Shown here: positions 9,188 to 17,380 of the stretch, one piece after another
How positions within the stretch are numbered: the first letter of the stretch is position 1
Layout of the letters: the number at the start of each line of letters is the position of its first letter
Assembly (NCBI GenBank): GCA_944383375.1
Contig: CALWPG010000002.1
Location: forward strand, 83,007-136,706
Reading direction: 5' to 3'
Source of the DNA: an uncultured Clostridia bacterium
GTDB lineage: Bacteria; Bacillota; Clostridia; Christensenellales; UBA1242
DNA: 53,700 nt
Notes under the pieces: generated by a model
The model's database searches: none
The model's input: the letters and a program-made list of their open reading frames with translations, nothing else
Told to the model about the DNA's origin: nothing
Position numbers and translations under genes: made by a program

Positions 9188-9640
9188 ATGAAAGTAATTT
9201 TGCAAAAAGACGTCAAAGGAACTGGAAAGAAAGGTGATATTGTCAATGTCGCCGATGGTTATGCAAAAAATTATCTTTTGAAAAATAATCTTGCTGTTTT
9301 GGCAAATAATTCAAATTTAAATGACACATTAAATCAAAAGGCAGCACACGCTTATCACAAAGAACAAGAAAGGCAAAGTGCAATTGATCTAGCCAAAAAG
9401 ATTGATGGAAAACTTGTTGTGGTAAAAATCAAAACTGGTGAAAATGGCAAGATTTTTGGTGCAGTCACAGCCAAAGAAATTGCAGAAAGTTTAAGTGAAT
9501 TGGGCTTTAGTGTGGACAAAAGAAAAATCGATTTACCTCAGCCAATCAAATTTGCAGGTGAATATAAATTAAAGGTAAAACTTTATGAAGGTGTCACGGC
9601 TGAGTTTATTGTGAGGGTACAGCCAAGTGAGAGTTTGTAA
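9188..9640 (+). CDS. rplI: 50S ribosomal protein L9
   Basis: A 150-residue L9 with the usual layout: N-terminal domain [30 protein letters not shown] (the family signature), a long connecting helix (about 45-75) and a C-terminal rRNA-binding domain to residue 147. It binds 23S rRNA near the L1 stalk. The start follows a strong AAAAAGGAG. Its 3' end overlaps walJ by 14 bases. In many Firmicutes rplI is near dnaB and the yyb genes; here it is joined instead to walJ and an HtrA-like protease, so a three-gene transcript is likely. Confidence 0.97.
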   Translation: MKVILQKDVKGTGKKGDIVNVADGYAKNYLLKNNLAVLANNSNLNDTLNQKAAHAYHKEQERQSAIDLAKKIDGKLVVVKIKTGENGKIFGAVTAKEIAESLSELGFSVDKRKIDLPQPIKFAGEYKLKVKLYEGVTAEFIVRVQPSESL

Positions 9641-10415
9641 CTTATCTTCGGGCAGCGATGGAAATTGTACATATGTTGAGACTGACAATGTAAAAGTTTT
9701 GGTGGATATTGGACTTTGTGCCAGCGAAGTCGCCAAGAGGCTAAAAATTTTGGGTGTTGAGCCTTCGCAGATAAATGCCATACTCTTATCTCACGAACAT
9801 AACGACCACATCAAAGGTCTAGATGTTTTTGCAACCAAATACAAGACCAAAATCTATGTCCACACTCGTGGCGTCGGTGCTGTGTATATTAAGATGAGAA
9901 AACTGCCCGCAAGTCAGATATACAGTTTTGACGATTTGCCTTTTCAAATTTCTGACCTATGTGTGGACAATGTGTCTTTGCCACATGATTCTGTACATTG
10001 TAGTGGGTATATTTTGTCAAATGGTTCAAGAAAAATTAGTATAATAACAGATTTGGGGCATACTAACGATGTCATTTTAAACAAAATTAAAGGCAGTTCG
10101 TTAGTTTACCTTGAAAGTAATCATGACATAAATATGTTAAAAAGTAATCCAAATTATCCTGCAAAGCTTAAGGCAAGAATACTTGGAAAATTTGGACATC
10201 TATCCAATCTAGATTGTGCAAAGGCCATCGAATATCTGGCAAAGTCAGGCACCAAACAAATTATGCTTTCTCATATTTCAAGAAAGAATAACACGCAAAG
10301 CCTAGCTTACACCACGGTATGTGACTATTTAAAAAGTGTTGGAATAGTCGAGGGCAAAGACATAAAAATTGCAACTACAAGCATCAACATGAGCACCATT
10401 TTTAGGTTAAATTAA
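9627..10415 (+). CDS. walJ: MBL-fold metallohydrolase, WalJ/YycJ type
   Basis: A 262-residue metallo-beta-lactamase-fold protein. The metal motif SHEHNDH (about 54-60) is complete, followed by further ligands in LPHDS (about 113-117), the TDLGH segment (about 139-143) and the late LSHIS. This fits the WalJ (YycJ) group, a proposed 5'-3' DNA exonuclease or nuclease linked to the WalRK cell-wall regulon in Bacillus. The start is GTG at 9627 with GAGGG upstream, inside the end of rplI. An HtrA-like protease follows after 23 bases, the same neighbour order (walJ-htrC) as in Bacillus, though walR and walK are absent here. Confidence 0.85.
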   Translation: MRVCNLSSGSDGNCTYVETDNVKVLVDIGLCASEVAKRLKILGVEPSQINAILLSHEHNDHIKGLDVFATKYKTKIYVHTRGVGAVYIKMRKLPASQIYSFDDLPFQISDLCVDNVSLPHDSVHCSGYILSNGSRKISIITDLGHTNDVILNKIKGSSLVYLESNHDINMLKSNPNYPAKLKARILGKFGHLSNLDCAKAIEYLAKSGTKQIMLSHISRKNNTQSLAYTTVCDYLKSVGIVEGKDIKIATTSINMSTIFRLN

Positions 10416-10438
10416 ACAACTGCCATAAAAGGAGATTT

Positions 10439-11461
10439 ATGAAAAAGGCAGTTGTTTTTTTGTGTTTAGCATTTGTTTTTATTCTTAGTGGATGCGTTTT
10501 TAATGCAAATATTGACACCTATCAAGATGATGTGGACATGACACCACGACAAATAAGCATATCGGAGCAAACACCTTTGGTGGATGTGATTGAACAAGTC
10601 AAGGGTGCTGTCGTTGGAATAATGGCTGTTACATCAAATGGTTACAGTATTGGAAGTGGAGTGGCGATACGTGATGGTGGGTACATTTTAACAAATCACC
10701 ATGTAATTGAAAATTCAAATTCTATAACCGTGTACCTAGCTGACCAAACGACCACAAAGGCAAAACTTTTGTGGCAAGATAGTGCAATGGATTTGGCAGT
10801 GATAAAATCTGAAAAAGATTTACCATACCTTGTTTGCAGTAGTCGAGATGTATCAGTAGGTGAAGATGTAATAGCCATAGGTACCCCATTATCCTTGGAT
10901 TTTAAAAACACTGTTACAAAAGGTATAATAAGTGCGAAAAATAGAACTGTTGGAGTGCAGAATTTAGGTGGATACACGACCTATATGCAAAATTTAATTC
11001 AACATGACGCGAGCATAAATTCGGGCAATAGTGGTGGACCACTGCTTAGCCTCAATGGTGAGATTTTGGGTATAAACACACTAAAGGCAAGCGATGCCGA
11101 AGGAATAGGCTTTGCCATCCCAATAAGTGTTGGCGAGACGGTGATTGAAAACCTATCAAATGATGAAGATTTTTCTCAAGGTTATTTGGGCATATTTGCT
11201 GTGGATGTTGATATGGCGAGGTTTGAAGATGACAGCATATTGCAAAAGAGTGGAGCATATGTGTATGCCGTTGACAGTAAAGTTTCATCTAGCTTAAAAC
11301 GTGGTGATATCATAGTGAAAATCAATGAAAATGATATAAATGATGCACTTGATTTTAGGTTGGCTATGTATAAGATGAAAGCAAAAGACAAAGCGATATT
11401 GCAGGTTTTAAGGAATGGAGAAATTGTTGACATACAATGTGAGGCACTTGAGAAAGTGTAA
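10439..11461 (+). CDS. HtrA/DegP-like serine protease lipoprotein with PDZ domain
   Basis: A 340-residue surface protease of the trypsin-like S1C group. The signal peptide ends in lipobox LSGC, so Cys19 is the lipid anchor; most Firmicute HtrA proteins instead use a membrane helix. The catalytic triad is intact: His88 (in TNHHVIEN), Asp118 (in MDLAV) and Ser198 (in GNSGGP). A PDZ domain covers about 245-335, with YLGIFAVDV and RGDIIVKINEND. Its likely job is extracytoplasmic protein quality control. It lies 23 bases after walJ with an AAAGGAG, probably in the same transcript. The stop codon TAA is inside the stem of a terminator hairpin. Confidence 0.9.
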   Translation: MKKAVVFLCLAFVFILSGCVFNANIDTYQDDVDMTPRQISISEQTPLVDVIEQVKGAVVGIMAVTSNGYSIGSGVAIRDGGYILTNHHVIENSNSITVYLADQTTTKAKLLWQDSAMDLAVIKSEKDLPYLVCSSRDVSVGEDVIAIGTPLSLDFKNTVTKGIISAKNRTVGVQNLGGYTTYMQNLIQHDASINSGNSGGPLLSLNGEILGINTLKASDAEGIGFAIPISVGETVIENLSNDEDFSQGYLGIFAVDVDMARFEDDSILQKSGAYVYAVDSKVSSSLKRGDIIVKINENDINDALDFRLAMYKMKAKDKAILQVLRNGEIVDIQCEALEKV

Positions 11462-11481
11462 GCAATTGCTTGCACTTTTTT
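11453..11481 (+). terminator. htrA-like gene terminator overlapping next promoter
   Basis: An 11-bp stem (11453-11463 with 11468-11478; AAAGTG with CACTTT and AAGC with GCTT, one G-T pair) closes on AATT and runs into T residues. It includes the stop codon of the protease. Its 3' arm also holds TTGCAC, the -35 box of the following gene. Confidence 0.75.
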
Positions 11482-11498
11482 ATTTGCCCAAGTATAAT
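11470..11498 (+). promoter_or_regulatory. promoter of first CPBP gene, leaderless type
   Basis: TTGCAC (11470-11475), 17 bases, TATAAT (11493-11498). The start point, about 11505, is three bases before the ATG at 11508; another in-frame ATG follows the -10 box directly at 11499. No Shine-Dalgarno is present. Confidence 0.65.
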
Positions 11499-11507
11499 AT
11501 GTCTCAT

Positions 11508-12470
11508 ATGGATAAGAAAACGACTTATGATAAATATGATGCTGGTCAGACATTTTTGTATGCACTTTTTATGCCATTTTTAGTGGCAATTGCTTATATG
11601 TTCATAGTCTATATTATCGCAAGTTTGGCCGGACAAACTATGGATAATATAACTTCAAATACCATTTATCTAATATTTGCAACTCTACTTAGTCCATTGG
11701 CATTTTTGCTGATATTTTTTCTTGTAAATAAAACTTCTCGCGTGGATTACAAAACTGCACTTAATTTTAAAGCAAAACTCAACTGGAAATATTTGGTTGT
11801 GACTTTGGTTTTGTCACTGATCTGCGTATTTGGTATGTCCAACTTCGTAAATTTATTTGATGTCGTTTTATCTTTGATGGGTTTTAATGGTTCATATAGC
11901 CTTCCAATTCCGTTGGACAATTTTGGTTACCTTGTGCTAAACTTAATTTTGCTTGCAGTGCTACCTGCAATTTGTGAAGAGTTAATATTCCGTGGCATAA
12001 TTTTTAATGGATTAAAACAATATGGTGACAAAAAGGCAGTTTTTCTTTCAGCATTGCTTTTTATGCTAGTTCATTCAAGTGTTGAGCAGACAATATATCC
12101 ATTTTTTGTTGGTATTGTACTTGCACTTTTGTATTTGAGAACTGGGAGCATCATCTATCCGATAATATTGCATTTTACAAATAATGCTATTGTTGTTGTA
12201 ATTAATTATATCTACACGCAAAATGGCACTAACTTGGGTTTTGAGCTCTCAACTTTTAACATATTATTTAGTATTGCGTTGATGTTATTAACTATATTGT
12301 GCATCGCAATTACATTTAACATAATTTTAAAAAAGGGAAATAAAGACAATATATCTAAGGAGAAACAAACGAATTCAAATGAACAAAGTCCAAACACTTT
12401 ACTATACATTGGGATAATTGCTGCATGTGTTATTTGGATTTTTGATTTAATTTCTGGGTTTGTTGCATAA
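11508..12470 (+). CDS. CPBP-family intramembrane glutamic protease
   Basis: A 320-residue membrane protein with about eight hydrophobic segments and the CPBP (Abi/CAAX-like, Rce1) motifs: EELIFR at 157-162, a second motif with His in MLVHSSVEQ, and HFTNNAIVV. These residues form the catalytic site of the family, which includes prenyl-protein proteases and bacteriocin self-immunity proteins. The start was set at MDKKTTYDKY (11508), just after a TATAAT box; a longer frame runs back into the protease terminator and is not supported. A second CPBP gene follows 20 bases later, suggesting a pair made by duplication. The substrate is unknown. Confidence 0.82.
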   Translation: MDKKTTYDKYDAGQTFLYALFMPFLVAIAYMFIVYIIASLAGQTMDNITSNTIYLIFATLLSPLAFLLIFFLVNKTSRVDYKTALNFKAKLNWKYLVVTLVLSLICVFGMSNFVNLFDVVLSLMGFNGSYSLPIPLDNFGYLVLNLILLAVLPAICEELIFRGIIFNGLKQYGDKKAVFLSALLFMLVHSSVEQTIYPFFVGIVLALLYLRTGSIIYPIILHFTNNAIVVVINYIYTQNGTNLGFELSTFNILFSIALMLLTILCIAITFNIILKKGNKDNISKEKQTNSNEQSPNTLLYIGIIAACVIWIFDLISGFVA

Positions 12471-12490
12471 GATACTTAAAAGGAAAAAAT

Positions 12491-13594
12491 ATGAACAATA
12501 AGAGAAGCATAGTATTTGATACAAATTTAGTTTATTTTCTTATAATCTGCTTGTTTATCACAATCAGAATAATATCTTCAACATTTTCAATACCAACAGT
12601 TTGGGGCTATGTCCTAAATGCCGTCATTCAGCTAGGGCTGATGTTGAGTCTACCGCTTTTTTTGTTTTCCTCTCTTAGAAAGCAAAAAATAAAAACAACT
12701 CTAAATGACTATGGCTTCAAAAAAATTGGTATCAAGTCCATTATTTTATCATTGCTTGCAGGTGTTATCGTATACTTTATTACCATTTTTGTGGCAACGT
12801 TTTTTTCTGCAATATTGTCATTACTTGGCTATGAAAACACTTCTAGTGGCACTATGACCGAATATCCATTGTGGTTACTTTTTGTTGAGCTTTTGTTTAC
12901 TGCTATTTTGCCAGGTATTTGTGAGGAAGTTGCACATCGCGGCATGCTTTTGCATGGTTATAAGAAAATGGGTATAAAAAAGGCTATTGTTTTATCTGGC
13001 TTTCTATTTGGGCTTATGCACCTTAATATTGAACAATTTTTCTACGCTAGCTTAATAGGAATTTTCTTTGGATTTGTCACATTTTTTACTGATAGTATAT
13101 ATCCTGCAATGATTATGCATTTCACAAACAACGCAATCAGCACTTTCATGGGCTATGCCTCGGTTAATAATTTACCGATTAGCAATGCACTAAATACATT
13201 TTTCAATACAATGTTTGGTGGGAATGCACTACTATCCATTATGATGATGTTTTTATTTATTTTTATTTTAGTTGGCATAATGTATTTGGTTGTGATGGCT
13301 ATTTTCAAAGACACGAGGCTAAGAAACATGGCATCAATTGCAGATAAGGTTGTAAAAGAAGAACTTCGCCGTAGCCTTATGCAGGGTGTGGACGGAGCGC
13401 AGGATATGCAATCACAGTCCGATGTCAATGTGGATATGAAGACATATGGCAATAGTAAGATATTTTCTATAGTTATGAAAACTGATTATGAAAATGTCTA
13501 TAAACCTACATTTCGTGATAACATATTTTTATACGTGAATTTATTTTTGGGAGTTGCCGTAACACTTTCAACATTTATATGGGGCGTTTTGTGA
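12491..13594 (+). CDS. CPBP-family intramembrane glutamic protease (second copy)
   Basis: A 367-residue paralogue of the preceding protein. Motifs are EEVAHR at 145-150, GLMHLNIEQFF and HFTNNAIST, within about eight membrane segments. It differs by a longer cytoplasmic segment at about 275-335 between the catalytic region and a final membrane helix. The start follows AAAAGGAAAAA, so it is translated by Shine-Dalgarno, unlike the first copy. Its TGA stop overlaps the tadA ATG by one base (TGATG). Two adjacent CPBP proteins could form a complex or have diverged in substrate; nothing in the sequence decides this. Confidence 0.82.
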   Translation: MNNKRSIVFDTNLVYFLIICLFITIRIISSTFSIPTVWGYVLNAVIQLGLMLSLPLFLFSSLRKQKIKTTLNDYGFKKIGIKSIILSLLAGVIVYFITIFVATFFSAILSLLGYENTSSGTMTEYPLWLLFVELLFTAILPGICEEVAHRGMLLHGYKKMGIKKAIVLSGFLFGLMHLNIEQFFYASLIGIFFGFVTFFTDSIYPAMIMHFTNNAISTFMGYASVNNLPISNALNTFFNTMFGGNALLSIMMMFLFIFILVGIMYLVVMAIFKDTRLRNMASIADKVVKEELRRSLMQGVDGAQDMQSQSDVNVDMKTYGNSKIFSIVMKTDYENVYKPTFRDNIFLYVNLFLGVAVTLSTFIWGVL

Positions 13595-14031
13595 TGACAA
13601 ATTTTATGGACTATGCCTTAAAATGTGCGAAAAAAGCGCAAGCACTCGGTGAAGTTCCGATTGGTGCTGTCGTGGTGAAAGATGACAAGATAATTTCGAC
13701 TGGCTACAATGTTCGTGAAAAAAGTCAAGATGCAACAATGCATGCTGAGATTGTTGCAATCAAGAGGGCTTGCAAAAAACTTAAATCTTGGAGACTTGAT
13801 AATTGTGACATATATGTTACGTTAAAGCCCTGTCCCATGTGCGCTGGTGCAATTGTTAATGCGAGAATTAATACATGTTACTATGGTGCAAAAAATTTAA
13901 ATGACAAAGAGGATACCATTGAAAAGATATTTTCAAATCCGATGCTTTTAAATCATAGTACAAAATTGGTTTACCATCACAATCAACAGTGCCAACAAAT
14001 ACTGAGCCAATTTTTTAAATCTAAACGATAA
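13594..14031 (+). CDS. tadA: tRNA(adenine34) deaminase
   Basis: A 145-residue zinc deaminase that converts A34 to inosine in the anticodon of tRNA-Arg(ACG). The zinc motif is complete: His50-Ala-Glu52 (HAE) and PCPMC with Cys80 and Cys83. The start was set at the ATG overlapping the previous stop (MTNFMDYALKCAKKAQ); the open frame extends 15 bases upstream within the CPBP gene. Its only essential tRNA substrate in bacteria, tRNA-Arg(ACG), is encoded in this window at 38434, so enzyme and substrate are both present. Length is slightly short of the 150-160 usual but nothing of the core is missing. Confidence 0.93.
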   Translation: MTNFMDYALKCAKKAQALGEVPIGAVVVKDDKIISTGYNVREKSQDATMHAEIVAIKRACKKLKSWRLDNCDIYVTLKPCPMCAGAIVNARINTCYYGAKNLNDKEDTIEKIFSNPMLLNHSTKLVYHHNQQCQQILSQFFKSKR

Positions 14032-14043
14032 TATCATTTTAAG

Positions 14044-14072
14044 TTGTAAAAAAACTAAAAATAAGATATAAT
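14044..14072 (+). promoter_or_regulatory. promoter of SipW-TasA-like cluster, leaderless type
   Basis: TTGTAA (14044-14049), 17 bases, TATAAT (14067-14072). Transcription should begin at or next to the ATG at 14080, with no Shine-Dalgarno. Confidence 0.7.
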
Positions 14073-14079
14073 AACACAT

Positions 14080-15453
14080 ATGACAAAGACTAACAAAAAA
14101 CACATAACTTTTTTTAGCATCTTAGAGCTTATCGTGGACATAATTGTTTATCCTGTGATAATCATATCTTTTATGTCCAGTTTTTTTATGCTGGTTGCAA
14201 AAAGTAAAAATGTGATAACTCCAATTTTTGGCTATACCTTTGTTAGGGTTTTGTCCAACTCCATGTCCATTTATTGCCCCGAAGCGGAACGCAATTTTAT
14301 CAAAGGCGACATTGCAGTCATCAAAACACAAGATTCATTGTACAGCATTGGAGATATTATAGCATTTTATAATTACTCTGACAGTGTTGACTCAACAATA
14401 AGCAAGATGAATGTGACAAATGTTCACCAAGAACAACAGGAAAGGCTTGACGGCGAAGGTAATGTTGTTTATGACGATGAGGGTAATGTTGAGTATGTTA
14501 CCAATAATTATGTTCCAACCAAGGATGATGACGGAAATGTTATTTTTGATCAACAACTGATTGAAAATGTCAAAAACGCTGAAGTCGGAGAAACCATTGA
14601 GGGTACAAATTATGTAAAGACAAATGTGCCTGACAATCGCCACAGTCGAAGTGATGTTGAAGATATGGGAACTGTTTCTGTTTATTTCCATCAAATTGTT
14701 CAAATAAGAATTGACACCAGTGGTACTATCTTCTACATAACAAAAGGAACAACCAACTCATCCACCGAAATAGTACGCGAGGATTTTGTTGCAGGAAAAT
14801 ATGTCAGCACGGGACGATGGTTGACGAGTTTAGTTAGTTTTTGCGCTTCAACTGAGGGGATGATTATTTTGGTGGTAGCACCAATATCATTCGTTGTGTT
14901 GATTGAGTTGCTGTCCATACTGGAGCAGATCAACAACATCTTACTTGAAAAAAGGGTGCTTGCACGCGAAATACCTTTTGATGGCAAAGATTGCAAAAAA
15001 GCGAACATTTGTCCAGAGATGCGAGATGTGGATAAGATTTTTTATTATGATGTCATGTCCCCCGAATATAAGGCTGAAGTGTTTGAAAATATTTGGGGAT
15101 ACTTAAAAGATTCCAAAAAGACAAAAGATAAAAAACTTTTTGAAACTGCACTGGATGCGGCAATGGTTTATAGTATGGAAAATCCATCACAATACTATGA
15201 AGTTTGGATAAATAGTACACAAAGCAAAAAGCGCCAACAACAAATCATTTCCATAGAGCAAAAAGCAGAGCGGGTGAAATATGATGAGGTTGCGTGCGTA
15301 GAATATAGAAATGTTAAAAAGAAAAAGACGAAAAGGAAAAAAGCCAAGTCTTTAACTGAAATAGACAAGACAATTGAAAAAATAAAAAAGCAAGAATTAG
15401 AAGACAATAACAAAAGTGATGAAATAAAAAAAGATAAAAAAGATGGCAAATAA
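14080..15453 (+). CDS. SipW-like (S26B) signal peptidase with long cytoplasmic tail
   Basis: A 457-residue membrane protease related to SipW, the ER-type signal peptidases that use a Ser-His dyad. It has an N-terminal hydrophobic segment (about 13-42), the serine box LSNSM with candidate nucleophile Ser61, GDIIAFY at 91-97, and FHQIV with candidate His204 where other signal peptidases have lysine. A tandem EGNVVYDDEGNVEYV-type insertion lies at 126-160 outside the membrane. A second membrane helix (about 258-282) leads to a cytoplasmic tail of some 175 residues ending in a Lys-rich, coiled region. Bacillus SipW is only about 190 residues, so the tail is notable. It is first in a cluster with a second SipW-like gene and a TasA-like substrate. 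Confidence 0.82.
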   Translation: MTKTNKKHITFFSILELIVDIIVYPVIIISFMSSFFMLVAKSKNVITPIFGYTFVRVLSNSMSIYCPEAERNFIKGDIAVIKTQDSLYSIGDIIAFYNYSDSVDSTISKMNVTNVHQEQQERLDGEGNVVYDDEGNVEYVTNNYVPTKDDDGNVIFDQQLIENVKNAEVGETIEGTNYVKTNVPDNRHSRSDVEDMGTVSVYFHQIVQIRIDTSGTIFYITKGTTNSSTEIVREDFVAGKYVSTGRWLTSLVSFCASTEGMIILVVAPISFVVLIELLSILEQINNILLEKRVLAREIPFDGKDCKKANICPEMRDVDKIFYYDVMSPEYKAEVFENIWGYLKDSKKTKDKKLFETALDAAMVYSMENPSQYYEVWINSTQSKKRQQQIISIEQKAERVKYDEVACVEYRNVKKKKTKRKKAKSLTEIDKTIEKIKKQELEDNNKSDEIKKDKKDGK

Positions 15454-16489
15454 GAAAAAGAATACTGTTTATACATTGGCAGGAAAAATTGGAGATATTT
15501 TACTAATCCCAATTCTTGTTTTGGCGCTTGTGGTTACACTGATAATTTTTACGCAAAATCAGTCAAACAAAGTCCCATCTTTTTTTGGGCTTTCTGTGGT
15601 GAGAATTTTGAGCTCCTCAATGCAAAATTCTGGATTTAGAGTTGGAGACAGCGTTTTTATTGTGTCCACTGATACAAATACACTTTGGACTGGGGACATA
15701 ATTGCCTTTTACCAATACCCGGACAGTGCTGATACTACATTTGAAAAAATTGAACTTGAAACACCAGATCAAAAAGTAGAAGTTACCTTAGAAGAACCAC
15801 AAAACAGGAAACAAATGTCTGATATAACTGGTGGTGGATATAGGATTGTATTTCATGAAATTGTTGGAGTATTGCAAGATCACACTGGCGCAAAGTATTT
15901 TAGGACCAAAGGTTCTTCAAATGGAAGTGCCGACAGTGTCCTTGTAAGGGATGATTTTGTTGTTGGAAAATACATAAATACTCCCGTTTGGATAAGAGAT
16001 GTTTTAAGATGGGTTTCTAGTTCTGTTGGAATGATATGTTTGGTATGTTTGCCACTTGGTATAATGATAATTTTGCAGTCCTTAGCATTAATTGAACAAA
16101 TCAATTTTATGTACATAGAGAAAAAACTCATATCAGGCAAGATGAATTGGCAGGATACCGAGGCTCAAAGATTAATCAAAACTGGCGAAATGGAAAATAT
16201 TTGTAAAATTGTAATTTTGGCCAAAGCGCCTGGCGATGAAAAAGAGGAGCTTTTTGAACAAATTTATCCATCAGGCAATAAGATGAGTAAAAAAGAAGCT
16301 GAACAAAATGAACTTGCAAATTATTCTTTTGAATTACTTAAAAGTGAAGGTGAGATTGCGTATTTTGAATTTTGGAATAAAAATACAAGATGGAAGTCAG
16401 ATCGTCAAATTATAGATGATCAAATAAAAATTCTAACAATAAATAAATATCTCGAAAATAAAACTAACGAAATTAAAAAAGATGTGTAA
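15443..16489 (+). CDS. SipW-like (S26B) signal peptidase, second copy
   Basis: A 348-residue paralogue of the preceding protein. Segments in order: membrane helix (about 17-38), serine box LSSSM with candidate Ser59, GDIIAFYQY at 84-92, FHEIVGV with candidate His138, RTKGSSNGSADS and FVVGKYI, then a second membrane helix (about 192-218) and a cytoplasmic tail of about 130 residues. The extracytoplasmic domain lacks the insertion of the first copy and is closer to classical SipW. The start overlaps the end of the first gene by 11 bases with only an A-rich stretch before it, so coupling is likely. SipW processes TasA-type biofilm proteins, and one such protein is encoded next. Confidence 0.82.
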   Translation: MANKKKNTVYTLAGKIGDILLIPILVLALVVTLIIFTQNQSNKVPSFFGLSVVRILSSSMQNSGFRVGDSVFIVSTDTNTLWTGDIIAFYQYPDSADTTFEKIELETPDQKVEVTLEEPQNRKQMSDITGGGYRIVFHEIVGVLQDHTGAKYFRTKGSSNGSADSVLVRDDFVVGKYINTPVWIRDVLRWVSSSVGMICLVCLPLGIMIILQSLALIEQINFMYIEKKLISGKMNWQDTEAQRLIKTGEMENICKIVILAKAPGDEKEELFEQIYPSGNKMSKKEAEQNELANYSFELLKSEGEIAYFEFWNKNTRWKSDRQIIDDQIKILTINKYLENKTNEIKKDV

Positions 16490-16538
16490 AAATTTATTTT
16501 TGTCACATACTAGAATTGTTAAAACTTTCGTTAGTTTT
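16460..16538 (+). promoter_or_regulatory. long-loop inverted repeat between sipW-like and tasA-like genes
   Basis: AAAACTAACGAAA (16460-16472) at the end of the second signal peptidase gene is perfectly complementary to TTTCGTTAGTTTT (16526-16538). The loop of 53 bases contains the stop codon. The second arm is followed by further T residues and then, after ten bases, by the AAAAGGAG of the TasA-like gene. It may be an attenuator, a processing site, or an RNA stabiliser. Confidence 0.55.
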
Positions 16539-16557
16539 TTATTAAAAGGAGATATTT

Positions 16558-17145
16558 ATGAAAAGAAAGTTCAAATTATTTGCAACAGTTGCATCACTTT
16601 GCTTGTCTGTTGCGCTAATGGCATTTGGTGTGTATGCCGCAACTTCAGTTTCCTATTCTGTAAGTGGTACAGTTACATATCAGATGCAAGATGTTTTGGT
16701 TACCGTAACAACGCAAACCGAAAATGTAACCGATTCTCATCAGGGTTATGAGGATGGAAATGTAACAGAGCTGTCTTATGCAAATGCACAGCAAATAGAT
16801 ACTTACACTTCCTACAACACTGGAACAAACTTGCCTGAGGGTAATGGCACTCACGAGGCCAATGCGAGCATTGACTTAAATACTTCTAGTGCGTGGAAAA
16901 TTACTATTACAGTTTCTACAATTAACCCAAATGGTGTTGAAGTTGCACTTTCTGATAACGATTTTACTTTAACAGGTACCGAAAATTTTGCTGTGGTTGG
17001 AGATGATGCCAATTCCTATGATACACAAATACAAGATGATGGTAGTGCTCAATTTGTCTTCTATGTATATTTGAAGGATGCAACTGTAGCTATTTCCAAT
17101 GCAACATTCAATATTGGGCTAACTATAACTCAATATAATGTGTAA
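16558..17145 (+). CDS. TasA/camelysin-like secreted protein, probable SipW substrate
   Basis: A 195-residue exported protein with a signal peptide (MKRKFKLFATVASLCLSVALMAFGVYAATS) of the kind preferred by SipW peptidases: a charged start, a hydrophobic stretch, then a cut close to VYA. The mature part is beta-rich and threonine/serine-rich with alternating strands (VSYSVSGTVTYQ, VLVTVTTQT, WKITITVSTI), as in TasA and CalY fibre subunits. The strong AAAAGGAG before it contrasts with the weak signals of the two peptidase genes, in keeping with a structural product made in excess. A clear terminator follows. A cell-surface or fibre role is inferred from context and signal peptide; the sequence itself matches no single family with certainty. 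Confidence 0.7.
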   Translation: MKRKFKLFATVASLCLSVALMAFGVYAATSVSYSVSGTVTYQMQDVLVTVTTQTENVTDSHQGYEDGNVTELSYANAQQIDTYTSYNTGTNLPEGNGTHEANASIDLNTSSAWKITITVSTINPNGVEVALSDNDFTLTGTENFAVVGDDANSYDTQIQDDGSAQFVFYVYLKDATVAISNATFNIGLTITQYNV

Positions 17146-17162
17146 AAATTATAAAATATGTC

Positions 17163-17192
17163 AAAAATCAGTCTGAACGGCTGATTTTTTTT
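17163..17192 (+). terminator. terminator of the SipW-TasA-like cluster
   Basis: AAAAATCAG (17163-17171) and CTGATTTTT (17181-17189) pair around a nine-base loop, followed by more T. It ends the cluster 18 bases after the last stop. Confidence 0.85.
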
Positions 17193-17202
17193 GATTTTTT
17201 TA

Positions 17203-17231
17203 TTGACAAATACACATCTGATGGTTATACT
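17203..17231 (+). promoter_or_regulatory. strong rpoB-rpoC promoter
   Basis: A perfect TTGACA (17203-17208), 17 bases, then TATACT (17226-17231). This is the best match to the sigma-A consensus in the window and sits directly after the preceding terminator. Confidence 0.85.
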
Positions 17232-17237
17232 TTTGTA

Positions 17238-17380
17238 AGGAATATTGTTCAAAATAGTGATTGATGTAGAAATATTCTAACTGAATATGTGTATATACAG
17301 GCAAATAACACGGGATCACGTGTAGATTTTGCTTGTTATTTTCATGTATTAATATATTTTAACTTATCAAGGAGAAATCA
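17238..17380 (+). promoter_or_regulatory. long rpoB 5' leader with possible RNA structure
   Basis: The transcript should have about 140 untranslated bases, much more than other units here. Two structures can be drawn: GAATATT with AATATTC in the first part, and AAATAACA with TGTTATTT around ACACG-GGATCA-CGTGT in the second, where the inner and outer stems share the bases ACA. It is not a recognisable ribosomal-protein leader. AAGGAG lies at the end before rpoB. Confidence 0.45.

Noticed and set aside
11415..11507. Longer N-terminus for the first CPBP protein
   Set aside because: It would run through the htrA-like stop region, its terminator and the TATAAT box, and adds no membrane or family feature.
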